Source: Rotaria macrura (lineage: Eukaryota; Rotifera; Eurotatoria; Philodinida; Philodinidae). Taken from it: a stretch of 64,000 nucleotides of DNA. Where the stretch lies: positions 1 to 64,000 of the forward strand of contig OENT01000102.1 of NCBI GenBank assembly GCA_900239685.1, written 5' to 3'. The notes beneath the pieces were generated by a model. The model had not been told where the DNA came from. It saw nothing but the letters and a program-made list of their open reading frames with translations, and did no database searches. Within the stretch, counting starts at the first letter, position 1; every line of letters starts with the position of its first letter. This document shows, piece after piece, positions 22,475-36,248 of this stretch. The position numbers and the translations under genes are program-made.

Positions 22475-25400
22475 TATATTTACTTGGATTCAGTCGAGTA
22501 TTTACTATCGAAAACTATTATAACTTAACAAGACAATAAACAAAAAAATAATAACTGAGCATAGATGGTGGAAAATCGTTTCTATGAGCAGTGCCTCGTT
22601 GGATTGAGATGTATGGACTATTGAATAAATATTGTAGACGTAATTTTACTGAATCAATCTAAAGAAGAAAAATTATTTCTTCGACTGTTGATGCAAATAC
22701 ATGTCATAAAACTAATGTGTTTCGAAAAAAAAATGATGTTTGCATGAAGATGTCTAACACTTAATTTTGAAAAATATATCATTCGACTTAGATAGTAGTC
22801 GCTTCTACTATGTTATCTTCGGAAACATGAAAAGGACTTAACCAGTTGATTGATGTCATTACCATTATATATACATTTCATATTCTACCCATACTAATGA
22901 CGAATGATCTGCTGACAACAAAAGCAAGAATAAAAAATTTGTTTTTCTCACTGATAATGAGTTTCCTACAAAAAATAATCAATCATCCGCTGTACGTGCA
23001 AACACTTTGAATCTTTTATTTCCAAAATGTTTTTAATTCTTAGAATGAGGGTAACATGGAACGTGTAGAACTCCCACAAAAATACATTTTATGTATTAGT
23101 CTATGTGATTTATCGGAAAAATTTGTTTGTTGAAATACTTCGCAATTCTTGGTTAGAGACTCTTTTGGATTTTGCCACGATTAAACTAAAGATTTTCAAC
23201 ATTGAATTTGTGAATATTGCTCGAACACTATCTTTCTTTCTACAATACGACCGAAAATGTATGTTAAAATATAGAACTATTAATTTAAAAACTTTCTTCT
23301 TATCCATTATCGACAAAGTAGAACACACTCCTTACTAATTCTTCGCTTTTTCTTGCATTATAAACGATGATAGATATTAAAATCAATTTTTTTATGTATG
23401 AGAGGACTTCATATAATATATCTTGAAGGTTAATTACAAGTTATCACATGTGAATCCTCGACATGAACTACATGGTATTTTATATTTTTATTTATATGGA
23501 TCATGGAAATACAACATGATCCATGTTCTAAATTCATAACAATATCAATCGAGAGAAAGGGAATGATTTTTTTAACAAAATTTGTTTCGAAGAAAAACTT
23601 CTATGAAATGTCACCTACTTCATGCATGTGTATTCTAAAAATATAAGTATAGACGCAATAAAAAAACACAACTTACCATACGTTATTCGAATCGACGACA
23701 TCTAATGGATCATTCGAAGAAACATAGAAATACGTATAGGATAATAACATCATAAATATTTGCAATTTGATAAAAATTGCGAGATCATAAAGATAAAAAC
23801 GTTTGAATTCTTTTGTCAATGTTTTTGTAAGAGATTGTAGATGTTTTTTTTTCTAATGCGGTGAAAAAACTACCATCCATCAAAAATACATCAAATAAAA
23901 CTAATTCATGTCATATGTAAGTCCATCAAGATTCTTAGTAGACGTTCATCATCGATTTCATCAGTAGCGATAGACTTATTTTATTTACAAAAATGAAGCA
24001 ACAAGTTACTGTATTTTTATTTGAGTCGATAATGAAAAAAATACTATCACTAGAGAAAATGAGATAAATAAAATATACATAGATATTTGTTTACTTTAAA
24101 TAGTCTTTCAAAGTTATTACAAATAGACTTATGAGAACATTTCTTTATTTATTTAATATCAGGCATTCGTTCATGATATCTCAATACCATACGAAAACTA
24201 TGGCCTAATTTCAATAATTATATTGTCATAGAGTATAGATTGAGAAACAGAAACATGAAAATATTGATTTCACTATTTTATGAACTATTTTTGACAGTAA
24301 GACAACATATCCTGTCTACTGAATATAAATTGTGTATCGAACTAAATCAAGTACGCTCATAAGTCAAAAAGAAAGAGTCTCCTCATCTTATCGTTTCGAT
24401 TCGTTTCGTTTCAATCGAGCAAACATTGTTGAATGAATGAATCTATAGAATAATCAACAAACATGCCATAGCCACGCGTATAACTCATTTGTCAATCAGC
24501 TTATTTTCTTTCTCTCTCCTTCACTTATACACACTTGATTAGATTTTATCGTCAACATCCGGCCTTCATTCTCTCAATTGAGATTGAGTAGAAGTCGAAA
24601 AGAGCAAACAAGTCACTATAAATAATAGTTGAATTTACCATTACAAAAAAAATTATAATCCAGGTGTCTCAGAATCACACAGAAAATAAACGAAAGCAAG
24701 TGACAGTAGCAATACTCCACATTTCTATCTCTCAGCATGATATTTAAAACTTTAAGTACCGAACGCAAGCAAAATTTTAACTGAACGAATACGTATGAGG
24801 TAATTTGATGATCAACATAATACGTATGTTTATACATACAGGTATTGTTCTCTTGGCATGCGATAAGATATGAATTGATTGTCGACGATACAAGTTTATT
24901 TTTTCAATGATTTAACGAATAGACAAACACAACACCTGTATGGCTCAATGCCTCAAGGCATCTACCATCATAATCGAATAGCACTTGATTAATTATAAAA
25001 TAGATTTCTTGTGGACATATAAAAAGTAGTAAAGAAACGATTAATGACAAAAAGAAAATTCAATACTTATCAAGCTCATTTTCTTTAATGAATGTCCTTA
25101 GTTAAAATCTGAGAGTTTCAAATAATAACGAACGACAACATATTTATTGTTACTGATGTTTGAACAAATCAACATCACAGTAAATCAACCAAAACTAATT
25201 TTCTCTAAGAATAATCTGATCGGCAACTGAACTCAATAGATCATTTAAATTGAATATTTCTGAATGTGTACTCGTACGAATGTATGAGTTATACGTCAGT
25301 ACAACATCACTCAAATATATCATTCTATATTTATTAACGTTTAATGTCAATACAAATATTATGTTTTTATCGTATGTCTAGAAAAGAAAACGAAACGATT

Positions 25401-26413
25401 GAAATGTGAAACGCACGTACCATTTTCAATTTCCTTTCATTGACATACATGAAAAAAGAAAAGATCAAAACTATACCATATAAGCATACGAACAGAACAA
25501 GTAAACTATGCATAGCCCGCTACTTTAGAAAATCTAAATGAAGTATATGTGTGCAATTGACTGCAATGAAATTGATATGACATTGAATACAAGACACTTA
25601 TCGATATTTGATCAAAAAGAATAGCGGCTGTGTTCTTCATCTTGTGTGTATGTCTCATCCGGAGGAATTCAAGACTTGTGCTTTTCAAAAGATAAAGCGA
25701 CGCTATTCCAATGTGACATTTTCCATTTCATCGACAAATAACTACTTGAATCAATACAAATACAAGAGAAGAGAAGGTGATGATGATCACTACTTGACCA
25801 TATCCGGTGACCTAATCAACATGGAATAATGATTTTGATACTTAACACATTTGAACAAATATGTTCGCATGTCACTCGTAGAAAAAGAAAACAAAATAAA
25901 ATGTGATAAGTCAATCACGACAAGTATGTAACTACGGATTTGCTGATTGAATTAAAATTTTTTTGAGCAGAATAGATGATGGACGACATTTGATACAACA
26001 AGAAAAAAAGCATCCGTTCTAATCGATGAAAACAAAATTCTATTTCATCAGTAAATAAAATCAAAGCAAAGAGATAGATAAATATTATTATACATGTATT
26101 GAAAATAAATAATGGTAAAAGAACAAAATTATTATATGTATGTATATATGTATAGAGAGAGAGAGAGAGGGCTAAATAATAGCACCATTAACCGGGCCAA
26201 TGAATAACAAATATTATTTGAAACAGCGAATTAAAAGAAAAAACGAAGTATATGAGATAAACCATGAATGAATATGATGGTTCGTTGACCAAGTATGTGA
26301 TCGATTAAGGATGACGATGACGTATTGTTTATCTAAATGCAAGGAAATCAAGTTCCATATGAATGAATAATAACGCTAAATATTTATATTAACTAAAACG
26401 AGAAATTTCATTT
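22475..26413. other. Intergenic, nothing recognised
   Basis: About 3.9 kb of AT-rich DNA with short open frames on both strands, none with a recognisable domain. A short GA microsatellite lies at about 26155-26170. A charged open frame near 25608-25829 (+) ends in a DDDH/LTISGDLINME stretch but could not be linked to other exons. Confidence 0.3.
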
Positions 26414-26737
26414 TCAAAATAAATTCACCTGTAATTGTTCATCAATTTGATCACCCACTTTTCTCAGAACGCTTGCAATATGAGCAATTGTTTCTCGTCG
26501 TTTTTGTTCTATTATAATATCATTGACCAGATCTGGCAGTTTGATTGATGACATAATTTGTTTTTCACAATCAACTGTTAGTGTTGTCGGTAGGAAATCA
26601 AGAATTGGTATCTTTAAGGAGATATTCAATTTTTGTTGTCGATTTATTAACGTAGATGAGAAACGTCGTTTCCGTAAATTAGTGGATACACGTGAGCATT
26701 TTATTGGTGATAAGGTAATTGTTGTTTTCGTTGTCAT
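26414..26737 (-). CDS. Small protein with a BH3-like motif (candidate BH3-only protein)
   Basis: A single open frame of 107 codons starts at ATG 26737 (MTTKTTITLSPIKC) and stops at 26414. Near the C-terminus it encodes IAHIASVLRKVGDQIDEQLQ. This fits the BH3 consensus: small residue after the first hydrophobic position, invariant Leu, then hydrophobic-Gly-Asp, then another hydrophobic four residues after the third. BH3-only proteins (Bim, Bmf, Bad and others) bind Bcl-2 relatives at mitochondria and trigger apoptosis. No other BH domain or membrane tail is visible. A GTGAAT donor follows LQ, so the protein could continue into another exon instead of ending VNLF. A splice-acceptor-like AATAG lies one base before the ATG. 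The motif match is seen; the function is inferred and no homology search was possible. Confidence 0.5.
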   Translation of the reverse strand: MTTKTTITLSPIKCSRVSTNLRKRRFSSTLINRQQKLNISLKIPILDFLPTTLTVDCEKQIMSSIKLPDLVNDIIIEQKRRETIAHIASVLRKVGDQIDEQLQVNLF

Positions 26738-29700
26738 TCTATTCAAATACAAACATACAAATGTGTTGATTGATATGAAAATGGAACACGAGAGAGACAG
26801 AGAGAGAGACAGAGAGAGACAGAAAAGAACGAAGAGAACATATTGCTGCGTACAGCATGAGAAAAAGTGGAACGTTTGCTGAATTGGAGAACAGAGGGAG
26901 AGAAAGTTTTCTTTTTTTTCGTCTTAATTGGATAAATTAATTTTTGAATTAATTATAATGATCGTTGCATGAAAGATTGAAAAGTTACTTATCATTTTTC
27001 GTATCTATTAAGCTCGGATTATCTGTTGAATTTCATTATTCGATTCTTTTCGAATTCATCTTATTCTGTGTCAAACGTATAAGAGTGTAAATTGATGTAT
27101 CCTTCTGTCTAAGCAATTACTGGAAGATATCTATAGAAAATGTTTTTACTATTTGATCGATCATCTTACAAGTTAATACGTAACATCTGATTAGAAAGTA
27201 TTGAAAAAGCACTAGTCACATTAATAATTCGTTAAGTTGGTCAGTAATTTTGTGATTGGACATCTTTAATTCGAGAAGACCATTGATTATCGATTAATAG
27301 AAATTCAAACGATAGAGAACTGTTGAGATCGTAGATTAAAATTTAAAAAACACAAATCTTACGCTTGACAATGAACCACTTGACAGTAGTGAAAAAGAAT
27401 AAAGAAATGTTTCAAAGTTGCGACTACTTGAAAAATTATTATTTTTTCTTTTGACAGAACAAAAGTGCTATCTAATATTAGAGGAAAAAAAATTAATAAT
27501 CATGAAAGATTCCAATGTCAAATTTCTCTACCAGAAAAACAATTTTATACACGTATGAACAATTAGATTGTGAACGACATTGACTCTTACAAAATAAGCG
27601 TGATCACCATTGTTCTCACACATGAATAATGTACGTCTAGCCAATGTTGCCGTTCAATATAGACACGCAATGCCTTCTGTCCTGCCCTAGTCATCATCTT
27701 TACACGTTGAATGAACATTCATCTGCAGGAAATAGTAGAATCATAGCATGTTATACCTGATTTCATACGAATAGGCGAAAAAAAGTTCTAGTTAGAATAA
27801 TAGCTATTGTTTCCGTAGACAGCTCATTCATATGAGGTCACACAGTAGGAGTCAATTTATTGTTTTAAACTTTACATAAAAATGAAAAGTTTCATTTCAA
27901 GTTAAATAGAATAAGTCTCAAATGACTATCAATTCTTACTAGTTTAATCAGCAATATTCTTATCATAATGATAGCATGTCTATTATACAGTGTTATGAAT
28001 GACACGTGAATCTACTCTCATGTTACGTACTTTGTCACCTTAGAGAAACTCATGCTGAGGTGACAAGAGGCAAAAGTGCCGTATGGTTTGTTTTTAGTTA
28101 AGAACTGATATTGTTTTCTCTAATCATTATTATGCAAATTAGATACTGAAGATAATTGAACCCTACCTACTGAATTGAAGACAAGAACAACAAAGTTTAG
28201 GGATATCCTTGATTTCTTGGAAAAAAACAAGTTGCACTGAACGAGAAGACTAGGTACTTGGTAGTCTACTGATCTGAGTAGATCGAATAAAACTAGAACA
28301 ATAGTGAAGAAGACCTACGAACACTTTGTTTTCTTTTTTTCTTTGTCATATATTACATAGATGCATTGTTCGTGATCATCAGAAGAATCGACACAATCTA
28401 TGGGAGATCAAAAACAGATCAAGTACATCATAAGTGATTGTTCATAGATCAACATCAAGATCAAGTGCAATAATCATTCGAAGAGAACCTCGATTTCGTC
28501 TTATGATTACAATCAGATTGATCTATGCGTTCCAGAGCATTACCTCGATCAATGTCAACTGACTTCCTTGAACATGATCATCATGCTGTCAATAATATTG
28601 GTTAAATCTTATCATGATTCAGCTCTATTTGATACTCTTCTTCTCTAACTCTATGTTAGTAATATATCTTGACATAGTGAGGACAACTTGTGCCGACGGC
28701 ACATTATATAAAACAAACACAGTCAATGAAGATAAAACAGAATTCATTTTCACTAGAACATATGAATTTGAATTGAAGATTAGATGATAACCAACATTAA
28801 AAAGATATTTCTATTAGTGACCTTGCTTTCATTCTTATTCATGTATTATAAGAACATCAACCATAAATCGTATTTCTTCTCATATGATAATAATGTTTGA
28901 TGTGTACAACTAATTAAGAGTAGTATATAACTTCATGGCATAACTAGTGTGGAAAAAGTTACGATCACTTTAAATAAAAGATATATAGAATGTGTGCGAT
29001 GAATGAATTAAAAAGTTGTTTCTTCGAAGTTTCACGGGTTGTAATCATTGGTTATAATAAATTTTAGTTGATCGAACTTATCAATATCATCACATATTAA
29101 CATGAGTAAAACTACTATACGAAGTCGAAAGCAATTCAATCGACAGTAGTTTGCATGAAAAAACATTTTTCTAAGAAGAAAATTTCTCTATGGACTACCA
29201 GAGTGGAAATCATTTTTTTCGAGAAACATGTGGAACTACCATTGTTGAATTAACGATTTCATAGCTCGAATCTCGCTTGGTTGTAATCTAAAAAAATCCA
29301 CAAAATTTCTTTTCCTCATTTAGACGTCAACTACTGTTACAGCAACTATTCATAAATATTATACTATTAAGCTTGGTGTAGTGACAATGACAAGTAGTAC
29401 CCTCTTCAGGCACATAATCGTCATGCAGAATACACAACACCAATAGAATCGAAGCTCGTTCGAACCGATTCTCATTGGAAAGATTCCACCCCAAAGCAAG
29501 CAGAGACATTCTTTTTTTTCTTTCTAGTTCGATCTTTACTCTATTGGTAATTATTCGAATAGAGTGCAATACGTGTAACCAGGACGCTATTGGCCTACCC
29601 AAAAGAGATCATTTTTAAATAGATTGAATTTTCTATTCTTCAAATGCATTGTCTTGCATATTTAAGAGATCAGTCAATATATATGACAAAAGATTATCGA

Positions 29701-30414
29701 CTTCTAACAAGTTCACACTTCTCTCATTGGTGAAGTCATTGAACGAATGATGATTTTCTCCTTTATTCTGACTAATAATTCTAGCATGATATGATTTTGA
29801 TCAATTGAAACATAGTTAGAAATGATTGTTCGCATTTGAATATATTCTTGTAAAATTATGCGTAGTAACGAATTAATCAGAAGAACCATCGTTTACTTAG
29901 TTAGCTATGGATGAACTCTTGCTTTGTTGCAATCAAAAATATTTAGCGTTCTTTATATTATAGCTTTTTTTAATCTTATTGTCTTATTTGAATAAACCGA
30001 AAAAAGCAAGAGAACTTTTTATGTTTGTAAGATAGAGTCGCGCATAATTCTTTACTTATACACATGATATAGAGAAGAGAAAGAGAAAAAACTTTTAACA
30101 GGCACACAAAAATAGACAACGAGAACTAATGTCGATCTCGGGCACTAAGCTATGTATTATGTATATATATATATGTATATATTTATATATATTGATATGC
30201 GTTATAGGAGGGGGGGGGAAGAAAAAACAAAACAAAAATCGAAAATAAGAAGAGAAAGAATACAAGCGCGTCTTTGTGTCTATTTTTGTTTTCTTCATCA
30301 TCAACATTAGTTTTTTCTTTCAATTAAGTTGAATAAGTCAAAATCACAAATAAACTATGTACAACAGAGTAAAGAGACAAAAGAAAAAGAACTCTATGTT
30401 TTCTTTGTTTTGTA
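26738..30414. other. Intergenic, nothing recognised
   Basis: It begins with a GA/GACA microsatellite (about 26790-26822). The rest is AT-rich, with short open frames such as 29327-29602 (-) lacking any known motif and a TA run near 30150-30195. The last part should hold the 3' UTR of the PHF12-like gene. Confidence 0.3.
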
Positions 30415-33400
30415 CTATCGGACAACATGCCGGTAAAAGAGAAATTCATGACAACCAATTTGAACTACTGTTCCTTGTTCGATTTGGGCAGGTCCGTCCC
30501 ATGCTGAATGATATGATGGTGCTGTTAGACAAAAGCATTTTTTTAAATTATCATTCTCAATTTTTTTTTCATTATTTTCATCTTCATCATCAGTCTCATT
30601 ATCAGATAAATTTCCAAGACCATAACGAAGACCATTAACGATTGTACCATATTCACTATAATTCAATAGTTCGAATAGATTTCGTTTTCTATCATAGTAT
30701 AAACAAGCATGTCGGTCTGCAACATATTGGCATGTGTGATTGTGATTGAAATTTTTTAAACATATATCATTTGACACTGATGAACCAAACCAAATAACTT
30801 GTTTACGTACATAGATAACATGTTTCGAGCGTGTATGAATAAGAGCTGCATGAGATAAACGAAATTGTGATAGATCTATCAATAATGAGAGAGTATTTAT
30901 CGATGAATTTCTACAAAGATAAAAAATGAATAGAACATAATATTTGTTTTTTTAGCAAACAGATAGAAACAAAGGTATATATATATATATATTTACGGTA
31001 TTTGTTTAGCTAATAATGATGATGATGATGACATATTTTCATCATTTAAACATGAATCAGCTGCAGCTAAAAGTATTGCAAGACCATTATTATTCATTTT
31101 ATTTTTTTCTATCGAATGATTTGGCTCATTTAATTCATTTAATAGAATATCGATCTTATCGAGTGTATTTGATTCTTGTTCTTGTAATATTTTTGTCATC
31201 TTATCATTCTCATTTAATGGAAAAAAATCAATTATAGATGAGAATTCATATACATGACTATCGCTTATATGATTCAATATTGCTTGTAATATATCCCATA
31301 CACATGGATCAAAGACAGATGAAGATTTATCGATTTCGGCACGTGTCTAAAATTTCAAAATAAACATTATTCGGTATGTTTATTTATGTTCGTAGAAACA
31401 AAGAGCGTCTCCATTCGCGATCGCAAGCAGAAGCTAGAAGAGTTGTATGCAAACAGACACTAACATCGATGTGCTCATCTCGAAATGTTCAATATCCAAT
31501 AAAATATTGATTGTTTGTCTGAGAGAAATGCATTTTCTTTAGTTTTCCATTGACGAGCAAACATTATTAAACGTTCAACAATCGTCAAGACAAATACACA
31601 GTGATGTGAATATTAAGATGAAATCTTTTTTTATCGTGATAGTAAAATACAGTAAATAGTAATGTACTTGTTACGAATATTATTTGAAGCAAAAAAAGAC
31701 ACATGATATTATCGTAGGATTAAATTTTACCTGTACAAATTCATCACTATCTTCTTCGTCTTCTGCATCACTATGTACTTTTCTTTCATAGATCTGTTCC
31801 AATTGTTTATTTGCATTTAGATAGTATTGCTCAATAACTTTGGGTATTTGACTGATGTCAATACGTTCTAATCGTTGATTGTCATTAGATTTTGACAGCA
31901 AATGCTTTTTTGTTTTTCTCATATGTGTAAATTCTTGTATGATTGTATTGTGTTCGATTTGTGCATATTGTCGATAAATTTTTACACGTTCACTTGTAGA
32001 CAAATTATTTTTCTTTAATAAATAGCGATCTAATATTGGTTCGATATGATTCGGACACATCCATTTATCGGCCGATGATGGTAATGATGTCATCGGTGGT
32101 GTTAAACAATCTAAATGATATGTTAATGGACAATAATCACAATGTATTGAAGGAATATCATTTGTTGATGATTTTCGACATATAAAACAATATTTTTGCC
32201 AGGACAAAGTATTTTTTTGAAAATTCGTATCACGATTATAATTCGGATCATCGAATGGTAATGCTGGACCTCGAAATTCTTCAGGTCGACAAGAAAGAAG
32301 TAAACGACGTAATGTGTCTATTTGTGTTGTAGGAAATTTTATTGCATTTACATTATTTGTTGTTGATAATGATGGTGGAGAATTCGATGATTCAATGCGT
32401 TTTCGTTTGAGATTCGATGATGATTTTATTTTAGTTGTATTATGTGTGGCACGAAATTTTATTTCACCAGAAGGTTGTACTAATGATCGACCATTGGATG
32501 CTGAAACATGAGAATTCTCATTTTATTGTTTTGATTCTGATTTTATGCACATATGTATATATATATATATAGGATGATGTTTGTACGTTGCTATCCAGGA
32601 AAATGGTCCTTGATTAGAGAGCATTAGCAATGTGTTTTTAATAGACGACCAAAGATCGTATATATCAATCACTTATAGTTCTAATATAGTCAATAGATCT
32701 CTAGGGTACATCTGATGAAAAAAGATAAAGTATAAATCCAAAAAATTGTTTATAATATAGATTAGATAATCCAATGTCTCAGTGATTAGCAATAGCATCT
32801 AAATAGTAAGTCACATTTCAATACCCATAGGAATTTTACTAACAACTTTTTGAATATTTACTCTTCTTATATTACTCTAGAGAATGACGTATGAACAGTA
32901 AAAACGTTTTTGTTTTGCTGATTTAGCAATACCTTGCACAAGTACTGCTCAACAATAATATTATTAAAATCTACGGTAATCGAGTACTGTTTTCGATAGG
33001 CAAAAAAGGTGTCAAGGACAAAAACAGTTCGTGTTACTCATCATCTCCGAATTCTTGTCGAATTCGTTAAAGCTCTTCGAATGTGTCCAATATTTTCATC
33101 GATCTCTCAAAGATATTACATTGAAAAAATAAAATAAGAAATCGTCCTTCATGAACTTTAGTAACTGATCGTATCGACCTGCTGCACATTGAATCATCAA
33201 AATACGTAATTGGTGCCAATAAAAATCAAGTTTCTTTCTGTTAAAGAACATACAATCTAGATTTCACTGTGAAAATCTTACTGAGAAATTTTTGAAAGTC
33301 CACAAAATTCGATCGAATTCATCTGATACTCGTTATCGAGAAATAGCATAATTTGATAACTGAAAAGAATAGTTAACCACTCATATTGAGAGTAGTCTGT

Positions 33401-34627
33401 TGAATAAAATTACTTGTCTATGATTGAATTTCGAGAAAATAAACAATACCTGTTGGTAATTTGATTTGTCCAAATGGTGAATGTTGCTGTGAATTCTTTT
33501 TAAAACCATTTAATTTTTTCTTTGGATCAGATAATAATGTTTTTTGTGTATGTATATTTATTCTTATTTGTTTATCTTTATTGATTTGTTGTTCATCTTC
33601 CTCGGCTGCTTTTGCTCGACAATTTTCACAAAAATAAGAGCCTTTAGGTACATCTTCTCTTGATAATGGTGGATTAGCACATAGTAGATGAAATGTTGCT
33701 GGACACTTATCACATGAAATCATTTCACCATATAATTCTCCACACGAATCACAATGATCATTGTTAATAACATGATGATGATGATGATGATGATGGTGAT
33801 GATGTTGATGTTCTAATTTATTTGTTGATGTCGGAATGTTATCTGGTTGAGATTTTTTTTCATTCTGAAGATGATGATGATGATGATGTAGAGTAGGATG
33901 CGAAAGAAAATGTCGAGCATGTGGTGGTTGTTTAATTTTTTTTGTTGAATTATTATTTGAATCATGTTGACTGCGACGTTTTTTTGTTACTTCATTTGAT
34001 GGTTTCTGCTTTTTGGTTTTTTCTTTCTTCATAGGTCGTGTCTCATTAACATTTGTTACAATTAATTTTGCTTTCAATCGTTTATTTGTTGCTATTGTAC
34101 TATTACTACTTGTACTGCTCGTACTACTTGTACTTGGTAAACGCTTGGAAATTTCTATAAAACAAAGAGATGATCATTCATAAATTATAATATTACGGAT
34201 TTCGAATAAATTTAAAAAAAATAACTTACAGTCTATTAATACTCAAATTAGTAACATAAGAAAACAACTCTAATCTTCGTTTTTTTTCGTACAGAAAATT
34301 CAATTTAATCTTGAGAATTTGTTATTTAAATTCTTCTGCGAAATCGTATCGATTGATTTTATTTTTTCAATCTCAGAAATAACTTGGTCATACTTATACG
34401 TTTCAATCGATTGATTTACAATTCTCAATAACGAACGTTCTATCCGACCGAATTTTATACTGTTTATTATTCGAATATTTTTAACTTTCACAGGCATTAG
34501 AATCACTGCATAAAGACAAGTCTGTTTATTTTTAGATTCAGAGTGTTTTTAGTTTTTTGAACGAACCAGTTAGTCCATTGAGCGCCATCGATGCTGAAGG
34601 CGGGTGAAAACCATTGATGCTACTCAT
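30415..34627 (-). CDS. PHF12: PHF12-like chromatin protein: two PHD fingers and FHA domain (793 aa, 5 exons)
   Basis: Exons (minus): 34567-34627, 33450-34154, 31731-32500, 30997-31346, 30415-30910. They sum to 2382 nt in one frame. PHF12/Pf1 is a subunit of Sin3-HDAC type complexes in animals. PHD1 is encoded in exon 2 (CDSCGELYGEMISCDKCPATFHLLC...SYFCENC), PHD2 in exon 3 (YCFICRKSS...HCDYCPLTYHLDCL...KWMCPNH) and an FHA domain in exon 5 (IWFGSSVSNDICL...RHACLYYD...LLNYSEYGTIVNG). This order and the C-terminal FHA match PHF12. The N-terminal part is Lys/Ser-rich with a run of 11 His just before PHD1. The protein is shorter than the vertebrate form (about 1000 aa, from memory). Intron 1 (412 bp) and intron 2 (949 bp) are the longest. 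The upstream splice-like acceptor near 34673 suggests a 5' UTR junction. Confidence 0.88.
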
Positions 34628-34641
34628 CGTTCATTATCCAT
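34624..34641 (-). promoter_or_regulatory. Upstream mini-ORF overlapping the PHF12-like start
   Basis: ATG at 34641 opens a five-codon frame (MDNER) whose TGA stop shares bases with the main ATG in an ATGA arrangement (main ATG 34625-34627, stop 34624-34626). If the transcript includes it, it could dampen or couple initiation. Confidence 0.4.
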
Positions 34642-36248
34642 ATTGAGACACGCTAGAGATGGATAGATTATCTAAAAATAAAGACAACAATATTAGTTTT
34701 TAACATTTCTATCATACATTCAAATAAACATCATTCGATCTATCACGTTTGGAAAACCTATTTAAATTAGACATCATCAGTTTCAGTGAAAACGATCGAA
34801 TAACTAAATCTAAATAGTTGAAACAAGAGAAAAAAACAAACGTTACATTGTAAATAAACACCTATAAATAATTTGTTAAGTTATGATAAATGTATCTTGA
34901 CTTGACCATTCTATTTCTGTATCATATAAATCGTGCATCACAGATACATGTTAATGTATGTTTTTTTCCTACTAGTTGCTTACAGAATACTAATCACATG
35001 ATGGTAAATTCCATCAATTTATATTAAAAAAGAACACAAACAACCACTGAGGAGAAACACAAAAGACAGTCTAGAATGATTTTCAAATACACAAGTGTTT
35101 TTAGAAAAAAAGAAAAAAGAAAATATAGATTTTTTTATTTTGACAATCAAGGTTAAGGCTTTGAAATGCATGCTTTGATTGATACTGACTCATTAATTTT
35201 CTTAATAAGATACAATCAGTAGATAGAAAAAAAACTACAGTTTTCTAGCCTACTTGACGGCAAAGAAAACAGAAATTTTGAATAGAAAAACTCGGTCGTA
35301 ATTACATAGAAATGGAAATTTAACAACTGATTTGTCTTCTATCGGAAAGAGAGAGACAAGACAAAAAGAGAAATATTATATTATTGGTTTGAATAGAGGT
35401 CACTCGCATTCGATGGCGTCACAAAATCCGTTCTCAATAAGAGAACGAAACGAATTTATTGACAAGAATAAATAAATAATTTTTTGAATGTATTTTATTT
35501 TTGAATTTATTTGCATTAGAAATTAATTTTAATGCTCAACATTAATTCATTTATAGTATATATATATATGAAAGACAAAAACAATAAAATTCGTTCGTTC
35601 AATGAAGCTGTATTTTATATGGTCGGAAATCAAGCAATCAGATGGATAGAAAATAATTAATGATGTTATTTGCATTTATCTGTTTACAAAATTTTTTTTC
35701 GTGAAATAAGATGGTATAGAGTAGTAGAAAAGAGTTTTTCGTTAAACTAGAAACAGAAAACAAACGTGAAACTATGTTTTTTTTCTAATAATATTTTTCT
35801 GTGTTTGCATCAGACTTTTTCTAATTAGCAGAATAAATATTTATTTTGAATTAGAATCCATTGATTTCGTCGTTCATTTAACTTTTAATAGGTTGTCCAT
35901 ACGTGAAACGATTCAAGTTTTCGTATGTAGTAATTTGATTAGAATCATTCTACTCTTCTGTGAAATTTACATGAATGCGTAACATCGTCCTATGAGGATG
36001 AACGTTTTGTCTATAGACACGGAGCGTTGTTAACATCCTGTCACTGTGGAAGAATGTGCTTCGAAACAAATTAATTAGTACCTGAAAGTCGAAAAGCAAC
36101 TTATATGCGATCACATGAAACAAACATTCATTTATTTGTATAAAAAAATGTTATCAAACATTTCTTATTACATCATTGTAATTTATTGTGAGAATTATAT
36201 TGATTTTCTTTTAGATATAATTCTCTATCATCGAAATAAAATTTAACT
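34628..36248. promoter_or_regulatory. Intergenic region between divergent PHF12-like and RPL13A genes
   Basis: This 1.6-kb segment must contain both promoters. It is AT-rich with A- and T-tracts and a TA run near 35557-35570. A pyrimidine tract ending in TTTTAG shortly upstream of the RPL13A ATG resembles a 5' UTR or trans-splice acceptor. Confidence 0.45.

Noticed and set aside
34300..34506. Minus-strand open frame of 68 codons in intron 1 of the PHF12-like gene
   Set aside because: Possible alternative exon, but it reaches an in-frame stop. Skipping it gives a clean phase-1 junction (34567 to 34154), so it is treated as intron.
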